Made by a program: the position numbers and the translations under genes. Positions 16,302 through 24,092 of a DNA stretch of 64,000 bases are shown here, piece by piece (the stretch's first letter is position 1; each line of letters opens with the position of its first letter). The notes under the pieces were generated by a model that worked only from the letters and a program-made list of their open reading frames with translations, did no database searches and was not told the origin of the DNA. The stretch lies in assembly GCF_900101045.1 (NCBI RefSeq), contig NZ_FNFN01000008.1, positions 186,001 through 250,000 on the forward strand. The letters run 5' to 3'. The DNA is from Nocardioides sp. YR527. GTDB lineage: Bacteria > Actinomycetota > Actinomycetes > Propionibacteriales > Nocardioidaceae.

Positions 16302-17270
16302 GTGCTGGAAACCTCCGCTCGACTCCTGGCGCTCCTCGGCCTCCTGCAGTCCTCGGCCGGCTGGACAGGAGCCGATCTGGCCGCTCGGCTCGACGTCTCC
16401 GAGCGCACCGTGCGCAACGACATGACCAAGCTCCGCGAGCTCGGCTATCCGGTCGAGTCGGTGCGCGGCCCCGGCGGGCGCTACCGGCTCGGCGCCGGTG
16501 GCAATCTCCCGCCGCTGCTCCTCGACGACGAGGAGGCCGTCGCCGTGGCCGTGGGGCTGCGCGCCGCGACCGGGATCGCCGGTGTGGCCGAGACCAGTGC
16601 CCGTGCCCTCACCAAGCTCGACCAGGTGCTCCCCGACCATCTGCGTCGCAAGCTCGCCGCGGTGGTCGACGCGATGGAGACCGGCCCGGTCAACACCGAC
16701 AGCAACGTCCCCGACCCGGACGTCGACGCCGGCACCCTGCAGGCGCTGGCGACCGCGATCCGGGACCACGCCGGCGTACGCGCCGACTACCGCGGCGAGC
16801 CCATCGAGGTCGAGCCCTACCGTCTCGTCTCCTGGCAGCGCCGCTGGTATCTCGTCGCCCGCGACCCGCGTGATGACTCCTGGCAGCCGCTGCGTGTCGA
16901 CTGGCTGCGCCTCAAGGTCCCCGGCGGCCGACCCTTCCGTCCCAGCGACCCCGGCTTCGACCTCACCGAGTTCCTGGTCCGCGAGGTCGCCCGCACCGGC
17001 TGGGCCGTCCACGCCCGCCTGATGATCGCCGCTCCCGCCGACGAGGTCATCGACCGGATCAACCCCACCGTCGGCACCGTCGAGCCGATCGCCCCCGACC
17101 GCAGCGTCCTGGTCACCGGCGGCGACAGCCTCGAGGTCGTCGCGGTCTGGATCGGCATGCTCGGCCTCGACTTCACCGTCGAGTCACCACCTGAGCTGGT
17201 CGACCACCTCCGCGTCCTCGCGGAGCGCTACGCGGCCGCGTCGACGATTGCGCCGAATCCGGTGTCGTGA
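16302..17270 (+). CDS. WYL-domain transcriptional regulator (YafY-like)
   Basis: A 322-residue regulator with an N-terminal helix-turn-helix (WTGADLAARLDVSERTVRND) and a WYL ligand-sensing domain (EVEPYRLVSWQRRWYLVARD), followed by a C-terminal WCX-type extension. The frame is open from 16230, but the GTG at 16302 gives the family's usual MLETSARLLALLGLLQ beginning and has CAGTCT six bases upstream. It is divergent from the epoxide hydrolase gene, its most likely target. The effector is unknown. Confidence 0.82.
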   Translation: MLETSARLLALLGLLQSSAGWTGADLAARLDVSERTVRNDMTKLRELGYPVESVRGPGGRYRLGAGGNLPPLLLDDEEAVAVAVGLRAATGIAGVAETSARALTKLDQVLPDHLRRKLAAVVDAMETGPVNTDSNVPDPDVDAGTLQALATAIRDHAGVRADYRGEPIEVEPYRLVSWQRRWYLVARDPRDDSWQPLRVDWLRLKVPGGRPFRPSDPGFDLTEFLVREVARTGWAVHARLMIAAPADEVIDRINPTVGTVEPIAPDRSVLVTGGDSLEVVAVWIGMLGLDFTVESPPELVDHLRVLAERYAAASTIAPNPVS

Positions 17271-17298
17271 ACACCGTCCGGCCGTTACGTTTCGGGCC

Positions 17299-17750
17299 AT
17301 GCTGATCGCCGAGGAGCTCATCCTGCTCACCCTCGAGGACATCACCGGACAGCCCGTCAAGGGCCTCCGCAACCACGCGTATGACATCGTCTGCGAGCGC
17401 CCCAGAACGCCGCCCAAGGTGGTAAAGCGCATCGGCACCGGAATGGCTACCTACCTGATCGGCCACCTCGTCAACCAGGGTCTGCTGCGAGCCGAGGACC
17501 GGAAGGGCCTCTTCTACGCACGACCGTCCACCCGGTCCTCGACCCGCGGTCGAAGCAGCCTGTGCGCGACCGGATCGCCAGCGTCCTGCTCCACGGCCAT
17601 ACGCCAGACGAGCGCACCGGCACCCTGATTGCACTGCTCTCCGCCGTCGACCAGGCCGACTGGGCCGCCGGTGCCGTACGCGAGGCCATCATCGCCGCCC
17701 GGCAGGGCGTCGAGTCCGGCTTCAGCGACGGAGGCGGCGGCGGGGATTGA
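17299..17750 (+). pseudogene. Decayed GPP34 (GOLPH3-like) paralogue
   Basis: A second GPP34 copy starts with MLIAEELILLTLEDITGQ and retains RPRTPPKVVKRIGTG, GLFYA and, in another frame, HTPDERTGTLIALLSAVDQADW. Compared with the intact copy at 14348 it lacks about 45 residues after ITGQPVKG. It also shifts frame near 17516-17530: frame of 17299 upstream, frame of 17562 downstream. A TACGTT box still lies seven bases before the ATG. Two independent lesions make a functional full-length protein unlikely, although the first 110 codons remain open. Confidence 0.75.
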
Positions 17751-17786
17751 GGCTCGCCGACCGCTCCAGGAGAACCGTCCGCGCGT

Positions 17787-17847
17787 CGCTATGACAGCGG
17801 GTCCGAGTTTGTGAACGATTCACAAACTCGGACCCTCTGTCATAGCG
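17787..17847. terminator. Long bidirectional hairpin
   Basis: Nested inverted repeats: outer 11-bp arms CGCTATGACAG/CTGTCATAGCG (17787-17797, 17837-17847) and inner 14-bp arms GTCCGAGTTTGTGA/TCACAAACTCGGAC (17801-17814, 17820-17833). It lies between the GPP34 remnant and a convergent gene whose stop codon (17840-17842) is inside the right arm. Confidence 0.75.
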
Positions 17848-18340
17848 AGCCGGACTCTGCCCGCCCGAACCGGGCCAGGTAGTGCCAGACCCGCTTGACC
17901 GACTGCGGGTCGTAGTCGCCCGACCTCGCGGCGTCGCCGAGAAGATCGGGCGTGAGTACGTCACCGAGCGATCGTGCCAGGTCGACGTACTCCTGCCCGC
18001 GGTAGCCCGGATCGAGGCCGTCGGTGGCGACCCGGAACCCTGGATGCCACTCCACCGCGCAGCCGAGGCGAGCGGCCGCCGCCTCGACAGCAGTATCCCG
18101 GAAGCACGGGTCGAGCACGACCGCCTCGACGTCGCGCTCGATCACGACGCCACTGTGCACGTGCGCCTCGACGCACTCGTCGAGATCGTCGAAGCCCGAG
18201 GCGTCGGCCATCTCGGACAGCTGCGGCAGCATCTCCGGGCCACCGAAGTCGGAGCGGTAGACCCCATCGCGCGCCAGCGACTCGATCACCAGCCCGCCCG
18301 CGTACGGCCAGTCGGGGCGGAACTGGAGCGTGACGCTCAT
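17840..18340 (-). CDS. Hypothetical protein translationally coupled to a glutamine amidotransferase
   Basis: A 166-residue acidic soluble protein I do not recognise. It contains RPDWPYAGGLVIESLARDG, DDLDECVEAHVHSGVVIERD and a C-terminal VKRVWHYLARFGR. No membrane segment or signal peptide. Its ATG overlaps the stop of the upstream amidotransferase (ATGA, 18337-18340), so the two are probably made in fixed ratio and may act together. Confidence 0.65.
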   Translation of the reverse strand: MSVTLQFRPDWPYAGGLVIESLARDGVYRSDFGGPEMLPQLSEMADASGFDDLDECVEAHVHSGVVIERDVEAVVLDPCFRDTAVEAAAARLGCAVEWHPGFRVATDGLDPGYRGQEYVDLARSLGDVLTPDLLGDAARSGDYDPQSVKRVWHYLARFGRAESGSL

Positions 18341-18999
18341 CGCCGCGCGGCGACCGCGCTCACGAACGCGCGCACGAGGGGGTGGATCGGGGCTCCGGCG
18401 AGGGCGCCGACGTGGGGCTGGAACATGCTGGTGACGTAGAACGGGTGGTCCGGGAACTCCAGGACCTCCGCACCGGCGTCGTCCGCGGTGGCGCCGACGA
18501 CGACACCGATCTTCTCCAGCGTCGCCACGGCCTCGGCGGTCGGCGCGTAGTTGCAGAAGTGCATGCCGACGAACGGCTCCGGCTGCCAGCCCGCGAAGCG
18601 GGTGCCGGCGACGGGAGTCACCAGCCGCTCCTCGCCGTAGAGCGAACAGGCCAGCGCGGCAACCGCGTTGTCGTCTCCCGCACCGTCCGACTCCGCGTGG
18701 GTCGCCGCGGAGCCGAGTACGTTGCGGGTCCACTCCAGCACCGCGTACTGCATCCCGCCGCACACCCCGAGGAACGGGATCCCTCGCTCCCGCACCACGG
18801 TGAGAGCCTCGAACACCGCGGCATCAGAGGCATAGGGCGACCCGGGAACGAGCCAGACCCCGTCATAGGCAGTCACATCGAAGCCGGAGTCGGTCGGCAC
18901 CCACTCCGTCTCGGCACCGAGCTCGGCCAGCTGCGGCCGAAGCGCGTTGAGCTCCTGATGGCTACGGTGTCCCCGGTCGTCGCCGAGCAGTGCGATCAT
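18337..18999 (-). CDS. CTP synthase-like class I glutamine amidotransferase
   Basis: A 220-residue stand-alone GATase1 domain resembling the C-terminal half of CTP synthase. The nucleophile elbow is GVCGGMQYAVLEW, preceded by VWLVPGSPYASDAAVFEAL, and the tail has FYVTSMFQPHVGALAGAPIHPLV. It lacks the synthetase domain, so it is not PyrG. Families of this type are annotated as CTP synthase C-terminal-related proteins; the amide acceptor is unknown. The ATG at 18999 was preferred over a GTG at 19020, as GACGAT ends seven bases before it. Confidence 0.75.
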   Translation of the reverse strand: MIALLGDDRGHRSHQELNALRPQLAELGAETEWVPTDSGFDVTAYDGVWLVPGSPYASDAAVFEALTVVRERGIPFLGVCGGMQYAVLEWTRNVLGSAATHAESDGAGDDNAVAALACSLYGEERLVTPVAGTRFAGWQPEPFVGMHFCNYAPTAEAVATLEKIGVVVGATADDAGAEVLEFPDHPFYVTSMFQPHVGALAGAPIHPLVRAFVSAVAARR

Positions 19000-19052
19000 G
19001 CGCCGAATCGTCCCAGCCACGCCGGGCTCGATCCAACCGATTACCTCAGCCG

Positions 19053-20858
19053 CTACTCCGGCTTGATGCCCAGCCGGTCGAGCTCCTCGTCGATGATCGC
19101 GGTGTCGAGCTTCTGGAAGACCGGGGTGGGCTTGCCGACCGGAGTGCCGACGACGATCGGGTGGCGCTCCCAGATGGGGGCGCCGGAGTAGTCGCCGGTG
19201 ATGATCGGGTAGGGCTTGCCGTTGTCGAGGTCCTCGACCTCCTCGATGCGGGGCATCGGAGCCACCTCACCCTTGCCGCCGAGCGCCTTGTCGATCTCGT
19301 TGGCGGAGAACGGCAGGAACGGGGAGAGGATCAGGTTGAGGTCGGCGACGCACTGCGCCATCACGTGCAGCACGGTGCCGAGCCGCTCGCGGTCCTCAGG
19401 AGCCTTGGCGAGCTTCCACGGCTCCAGATCGGTGACGTACTTGTTGACCTCGCCGACCGCACGCATCGCCTCACCGATCGCCTGCTTCTGCCGGTGGCGG
19501 CCGATCAGGTCGCCCACGGTGGCGAAGGCCGCGTCCACGGTGGACAGGATCGCCTCGTCGGCCTCGGTCAGCGTCCCGGCTGCGGGCAGCTCGCCGAAGT
19601 TCTTCGCGATCAGGGTGGCGGTGCGGTTGACCAGGTTGCCCCAGCCGGCGACCAGCTCGTCGTTCGTACGCCGCACGAACTCGGCCCAGGTGAAGTCGGA
19701 GTCGTTCGACTCCGGGCCGGCAGCCGCCACGAAGTAGCGGAACGCGTCGGGCTGGTAGCGCGAGAGCAGGTCGCGTACGTAGATCACGATCTTCTTCGAG
19801 GAGGAGAACTTCTTGCCCTCCATCGTCAGATACTCGCTGGAGACGACCTCGGTCGGCAGGTTGAGCGTGCCGTACTCCCCGGGCTCGCCGCCCTTCGAGC
19901 CGCCGCCGTTGTAGGCGATCAGCTCGGCCGGCCAGATCTGGGAGTGGAAGACGATGTTGTCCTTGCCCATGAAGTAGTAGGACAGCGACTCCGGAGAGTT
20001 CCACCAGTCCCGCCACGCCTCGGGCGAACCCGAGCGCCGGGCCCACTCGATCGAGGCGGACAGGTAGCCGATGACCGCGTCGAACCAGACGTACATCCGC
20101 TTGGTCGGGTTCTCGCGCCAGCCGTCCAGCGGCACCTTGATGCCCCAGTCGATGTCGCGCGTCATCGCGCGCGGACGGATCTCCTTGAGGATGTTCTGGC
20201 TGAACCGGATGACGTTGGGACGCCACAGGCCGGTCTGCTCGCGCTCGTCGAGGAAGGCGTGCAGCGCGTCGGCCAGCGCGGGCAGGTCGAGGAAGAAGTG
20301 CTGGGTCTCGATGAACTCCGGGGTCTCACCGTTGATCTTGGAGACCGGGTTGATCAGCTGGTCCGGGTCGAGCTGGTTGCCGCAGTTGTCGCACTGGTCA
20401 CCGCGGGCCCCGTCGGCGCCGCAGATCGGGCACGTGCCCTCGATGTAGCGGTCCGGCAGGGTCCGGCCGGTCGACGGCGAGATCGCGCCCTTGGAGGTCT
20501 GCTCGACGAAGTAGCCGTTGTTCCACACCCCGAGGAACAGCTCCTGCACCACCGAGTGGTGATTGGCCGAGGTGGTGCGGGTGTAGAGGTCGTACGTCAG
20601 GCCGAGCGAGGTCAGGTCCTCGACGATGATCCGGTGGTTCTTGTCGACGAGCTCCTGCGGAGTCACGCCCGCTTCGTCGGCGGCGATCAGGATCGGGGTG
20701 CCGTGTTCGTCGGAACCGGAGACCATGAGCACGTCGTGGCCCGCCATCCGCATGTACCGACTGAAGACGTCGGAGGGCACACCGAAACCGGCCACGTGGC
20801 CGATGTGGCGCGGGCCGTTCGCGTACGGCCAGGCGACTGCGGACAGAACGTTGCTCAT
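19053..20858 (-). CDS. metG: Methionyl-tRNA synthetase
   Basis: A 601-residue class I aminoacyl-tRNA synthetase that charges tRNA-Met for initiation and elongation. It has the PYANGPRHIGH nucleotide-binding signature, GSDEHGTP, a four-cysteine zinc knuckle (CPIC...CDNC), YVWFDA and the KFSSSK form of the KMSKS loop, then the anticodon-binding helices. There is no C-terminal tRNA-binding EMAP domain. TAGGAT ends six bases before the ATG, so the message is probably leaderless. Confidence 0.95.
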   Translation of the reverse strand: MSNVLSAVAWPYANGPRHIGHVAGFGVPSDVFSRYMRMAGHDVLMVSGSDEHGTPILIAADEAGVTPQELVDKNHRIIVEDLTSLGLTYDLYTRTTSANHHSVVQELFLGVWNNGYFVEQTSKGAISPSTGRTLPDRYIEGTCPICGADGARGDQCDNCGNQLDPDQLINPVSKINGETPEFIETQHFFLDLPALADALHAFLDEREQTGLWRPNVIRFSQNILKEIRPRAMTRDIDWGIKVPLDGWRENPTKRMYVWFDAVIGYLSASIEWARRSGSPEAWRDWWNSPESLSYYFMGKDNIVFHSQIWPAELIAYNGGGSKGGEPGEYGTLNLPTEVVSSEYLTMEGKKFSSSKKIVIYVRDLLSRYQPDAFRYFVAAAGPESNDSDFTWAEFVRRTNDELVAGWGNLVNRTATLIAKNFGELPAAGTLTEADEAILSTVDAAFATVGDLIGRHRQKQAIGEAMRAVGEVNKYVTDLEPWKLAKAPEDRERLGTVLHVMAQCVADLNLILSPFLPFSANEIDKALGGKGEVAPMPRIEEVEDLDNGKPYPIITGDYSGAPIWERHPIVVGTPVGKPTPVFQKLDTAIIDEELDRLGIKPE

Positions 20859-20926
20859 GGCTCCATCCTAGGGAGCGGGCGCCATCGGCCGTCTATCGAC
20901 ACAGCCATCGACACCGCCCACCCGGA

Positions 20927-22138
20927 TCAGGGGTTGAACATCTGGTCCCGCTGGTAGGCGTACTTCCGGATCCACGGCAGCCACTTGGCGAGCTGGGCGC
21001 CCGGGCAGGAGGTCTCGTTGGTGTGGAAGTGGCCGTCGATGACCCAGACCCGCACCCGCCGTCCGGCCGGGAACCGGTCGCTCCCCTTGGAGATCGTCTC
21101 GAGCGTGCCGCGCTCGTCGCGGCCGGCCATGTCGAGCTTCCAGGCCGCCATCCGCTCGGTCTTGATGAGCGCGTCGTCGGAGGGACGTACCTTCTCGAAG
21201 TTGCCGATCAGGGCGATGCCCATCGACTGGTGGTTGAAGCCACGCGTGTGCGCGCCCTTGACGAGCCGGTCGATGCCGCCGGAGCGGCCCTCCCAGGCGC
21301 GGCCGTACTTGTCGATGAGGAAGTTGTAGGCGATGTCGAACCACCCCAGTGACCTGGTGTGATAGCTGTAGATCCCGCGGATGATCCCCGGCACGTCGCC
21401 CTTGGAGTAGTTGTTGCTCGTGGCGGTGTGGTGGATGTGGACCTGCTTGAGCGAGCTGTTGTACTCCGGGCGGCCGTTGCGCCAGGAGTTGTTGGCACCC
21501 CACTGCGCGCGGGTGAAGATCACCGGCTTCGGGGCCCACTTTGGGCGCGACCGCGCGACCCGGCCGTTGACGCCGTCGCCGGCGCTGCCGTAGCCGAGGT
21601 CGTCGGCCTCCCGCTTCGGAGCCTTGACGTCCTCCTGCGGCCCGGTGTTGATCAGGGTCAGCTTCAGGTCCTTGGGCTGTGCGCCCTCGACCCGCACCTG
21701 TACGCCGCTGGCCCGGCCGGTCCACACCGGCTGGGTGCCTCGGCGCTCGACCTTGCCGCGCGCGGCAACGTCTCCTTCGCCGCCGTCGGGCAGGTCCTCC
21801 TGCAGCGGCAGCTCCTGCCACTCGCGCCACTGGTCCGACTTGCTCACCCGCACCTCGACCTGGGGAGTCTCCGCACCGGTCCAGGAGACCCCGACCATCG
21901 AGAAGGTCGTCGTGCTCAGCTTCTCCGTCGAGGCCGCGGCGGCGGACCGCTCGGTCAGCCTCGGGGGCAGCTTCACGTCACGGGTGGCGATGCCGTCCTC
22001 GAGACGAGGCAGCTTGATCACCTGAGCGTCCTCGGCGGCTGCCGGGCCGATCGCCGAACCGAGGGCAGGCACGAGCATCGACGCGCCGAGAACGACAGCG
22101 GTCAGGGTCACGGTGATGACGCGGGGGAAGCGGGCCAT
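20927..22138 (-). CDS. Secreted N-acetylmuramoyl-L-alanine amidase (PGRP/Amidase_2)
   Basis: A 403-residue exported protein. A signal peptide (FPRVITVTLTAVVLGASMLV, then AAAEDA) is followed by a ~170-residue beta-rich N-terminal region and a peptidoglycan-recognition amidase domain from about residue 205. Zinc ligands are visible in VHIHHTATS and GHFHTNETSCPG. SMGIALIGNF is typical of actinobacterial PGRP amidases. It cleaves the MurNAc-L-Ala bond in cell wall. It lies just upstream of metG on the same strand but is functionally unrelated. Confidence 0.88.
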   Translation of the reverse strand: MARFPRVITVTLTAVVLGASMLVPALGSAIGPAAAEDAQVIKLPRLEDGIATRDVKLPPRLTERSAAAASTEKLSTTTFSMVGVSWTGAETPQVEVRVSKSDQWREWQELPLQEDLPDGGEGDVAARGKVERRGTQPVWTGRASGVQVRVEGAQPKDLKLTLINTGPQEDVKAPKREADDLGYGSAGDGVNGRVARSRPKWAPKPVIFTRAQWGANNSWRNGRPEYNSSLKQVHIHHTATSNNYSKGDVPGIIRGIYSYHTRSLGWFDIAYNFLIDKYGRAWEGRSGGIDRLVKGAHTRGFNHQSMGIALIGNFEKVRPSDDALIKTERMAAWKLDMAGRDERGTLETISKGSDRFPAGRRVRVWVIDGHFHTNETSCPGAQLAKWLPWIRKYAYQRDQMFNP

Positions 22139-22215
22139 ACCCTTGATTTTGGAGAATCATCGGCCCGACATGCCGCAAACCACTGTGTTCGGTGTGTCGC
22201 TTGGGACCTCTGTGA

Positions 22216-22773
22216 CTAGTGCGACGGGGTCGGCGCAAACGGCACCGGCCGTCCGGCGTACGCAGCCAAGTGCTCATAAGCACCCGAACCGTCCGGCGCC
22301 GAGAGCGCGTTGGCGAATGCCCGCCCCTTGCGCTCCGGCCCGAGGATGCGGTCCATCGCGACGACCGCCCGCTGCGCGACCGCCTCGTCGAGACCGTCGG
22401 TCGGGCGGCCGAGCGCCGCACACAGGTCCCAGGTGTGGACCGCGATCTCGGCCGACTGCCAGTCGGGGTCGATCATCACCATGTCGTCGGGGCCGACCTC
22501 GCGCCACAGGTTGATCAGCGCGTTGCCCCTGGTGCGAAGCTCCTCGCCCAGGTTGACCGCGTAGTCCTCGCGGCCGTCCCATCCCGGCGGCGAGCCCTGG
22601 AGCATGGTCACGAAGACGCGGGGCTGGGCGATCATGTGGTTGGCCAGCTTGCGCAGGTCCCACTCGGGACACGGCGTCGGCCGGGTCAGGTCGTCCGCCG
22701 TGACGGTGTCGAGAACCTCTGCTGCCTGCGTCAGTGCGCGCTGGAGCGCGAACACTCCCATCTGGTCAACCAC
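22216..22773 (-). CDS. TIGR03086-family metal-binding protein (DinB-like), copy 1
   Basis: A 185-residue DinB/MDMPI N-terminal-fold protein. Family marks are LTRPTPCPEWDLRKLANHMI (first metal His) and EIAVHTWDLCAALGRP (second His). Related proteins bind zinc or nickel and include mycothiol-dependent maleylpyruvate isomerase. The reaction here is unknown. A paralogue follows at 22786-23337, suggesting tandem duplication. The GTG at 22773 has a CACCAT box six bases upstream; ATG 22761 is the alternative. Confidence 0.8.
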   Translation of the reverse strand: MVDQMGVFALQRALTQAAEVLDTVTADDLTRPTPCPEWDLRKLANHMIAQPRVFVTMLQGSPPGWDGREDYAVNLGEELRTRGNALINLWREVGPDDMVMIDPDWQSAEIAVHTWDLCAALGRPTDGLDEAVAQRAVVAMDRILGPERKGRAFANALSAPDGSGAYEHLAAYAGRPVPFAPTPSH

Positions 22774-22785
22774 ACGACCATGGTG

Positions 22786-23337
22786 TCAGGCGAGACTGCG
22801 TCCCGCGAAAGCAGCCAGCCGCTCGTACGCCCCGGCGTCCTCGGGCGCCGTCACCTCGGCGTCGAACGCACCCGTGCGCATCTCCGGCTTCAGGGTCGCC
22901 TTCATGAAGGCCAGCCCGACCTCGGCCAGCTCCGGGTCGAGCTCGGAGGTCGGGACGTCGAGCGCCTGCGCGAGATCCCAGGAGTGGGTGGCGTACTCGG
23001 CGACGAGCAGACCGACCGGCACCGACGCACCGCCCTCCCAGCCGTCGGTGCCGGGGCCCTGGTCCCACGCGTGCAGCACGTCGTCGGCTCCGACCTTGAA
23101 CGCCGGCCCCCAGCTCTCCTTCACGTGCGGCGCGGGAGCGCCCCAGTCGGGCTCGCCACCACGAAGCATCGTGACGAAGTTGGTGCCGTCGGCGATCACG
23201 TGGTCGGCCAAGGTGCCGACGTCCCACTGCCGGCACGGCGTCGGACGCGAGACGGTCTCGGCGTGCACCCGGTCGAGCAGGTCGCCGGTCTGGTCCAGCG
23301 CCCGCGAGAGGATTCCTGCCTCGTCTGTAGTAGTCAC
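22786..23337 (-). CDS. TIGR03086-family metal-binding protein (DinB-like), copy 2
   Basis: A 183-residue paralogue of the neighbouring gene, with VSRPTPCRQWDVGTLADHVI and YATHSWDLAQAL as the matching metal-binding blocks and the same closing GAYERLAAFAGR. It precedes copy 1 on the same strand with a 12-bp gap, so they are probably one operon. TACGTT ends six bases before the GTG start, consistent with a leaderless message. Function unknown; a mycothiol-linked role is inferred from the family. Confidence 0.8.
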   Translation of the reverse strand: MTTTDEAGILSRALDQTGDLLDRVHAETVSRPTPCRQWDVGTLADHVIADGTNFVTMLRGGEPDWGAPAPHVKESWGPAFKVGADDVLHAWDQGPGTDGWEGGASVPVGLLVAEYATHSWDLAQALDVPTSELDPELAEVGLAFMKATLKPEMRTGAFDAEVTAPEDAGAYERLAAFAGRSLA

Positions 23338-23395
23338 CCTGCCAACGTACGACTGGATACGCCCGGCGTCACCGCCAAATTCCTCTCAGGCGAGC

Positions 23396-24052
23396 TCAGC
23401 TGAAGTCGAGGTCGTGGACCCGGGCGCGCTTGAGCTCGTAGACGTAGGGGTAGGCGGTGATCAGCTGGAACCCGTCCCAGAGCTTGCCGGCCTCCTCGCC
23501 CTTGGGTGCCTTGGAGATCACCGGGCCGAAGAAGGCCGAACCGTTCATCGCGATCGTCGGGGTGCCGACGTCGTTGCCGACCTGGTCCATCCCCTCGTGG
23601 TGGGACTTGGCGATGGCCTCGTCGAACCCGGAGTCGTCCATCGCGTCGGCCAGCTCGACCGGCAGCCCGACCGAGGCCAGCGCCTCCTCGATCAGGATCC
23701 GGTCGAAGTCGCGACCCTCGACGTGGCGGCGGGTGCCGAGCGCGGTGTAGAGCTCGGCCAGCTTCTCCTGGCCGTACTCGTTCTGGACCGCCATGCAGAC
23801 CCGCACCGGGCCCCACGCGGTCTTCAGGAACTCGCGGTACTCGTCCGGGATGTCCTTGTCCTGGTTGAGGTACGCCAGGCTCATGATGTGCCAGGTCACC
23901 TCGACGTCGCGCACCTTCTCCACCTCGAGGATCCAGCGCGAGGTGATCCAGGCGAACGGACAGGCAGGGTCGAACCAGAAGTCGGCGGAGGTCTTCTCGG
24001 AGGTCTTCTCGGGGGTCTTCTCGGACGGCGCAGCGGGAGTGGTCTGAGTCAT
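23396..24052 (-). CDS. Rv2466c-like DsbA-family protein with altered active site
   Basis: A 218-residue thioredoxin-fold protein of the mycothiol-dependent nitroreductase Rv2466c group. Shared blocks are ADFWFDPACPFAWITSRW, GPVRV, KSHHEGMD, GNDVGTPTI and FFGPVISK. M. tuberculosis Rv2466c has a CPWC active site; here it reads CPFA, so the second (resolving) cysteine is missing and a monothiol mechanism with mycothiol is expected. A Lys/Thr/Glu-rich N-terminal linker (SEKTPEKTSEKTS) precedes the fold. The ATG at 24052 is chosen; the longer frame has a low-complexity leader. Confidence 0.82.
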   Translation of the reverse strand: MTQTTPAAPSEKTPEKTSEKTSADFWFDPACPFAWITSRWILEVEKVRDVEVTWHIMSLAYLNQDKDIPDEYREFLKTAWGPVRVCMAVQNEYGQEKLAELYTALGTRRHVEGRDFDRILIEEALASVGLPVELADAMDDSGFDEAIAKSHHEGMDQVGNDVGTPTIAMNGSAFFGPVISKAPKGEEAGKLWDGFQLITAYPYVYELKRARVHDLDFS

Positions 24053-24092
24053 ATCGACACGAACCACTCCCGCCACGGATCTGTTCCGGACC

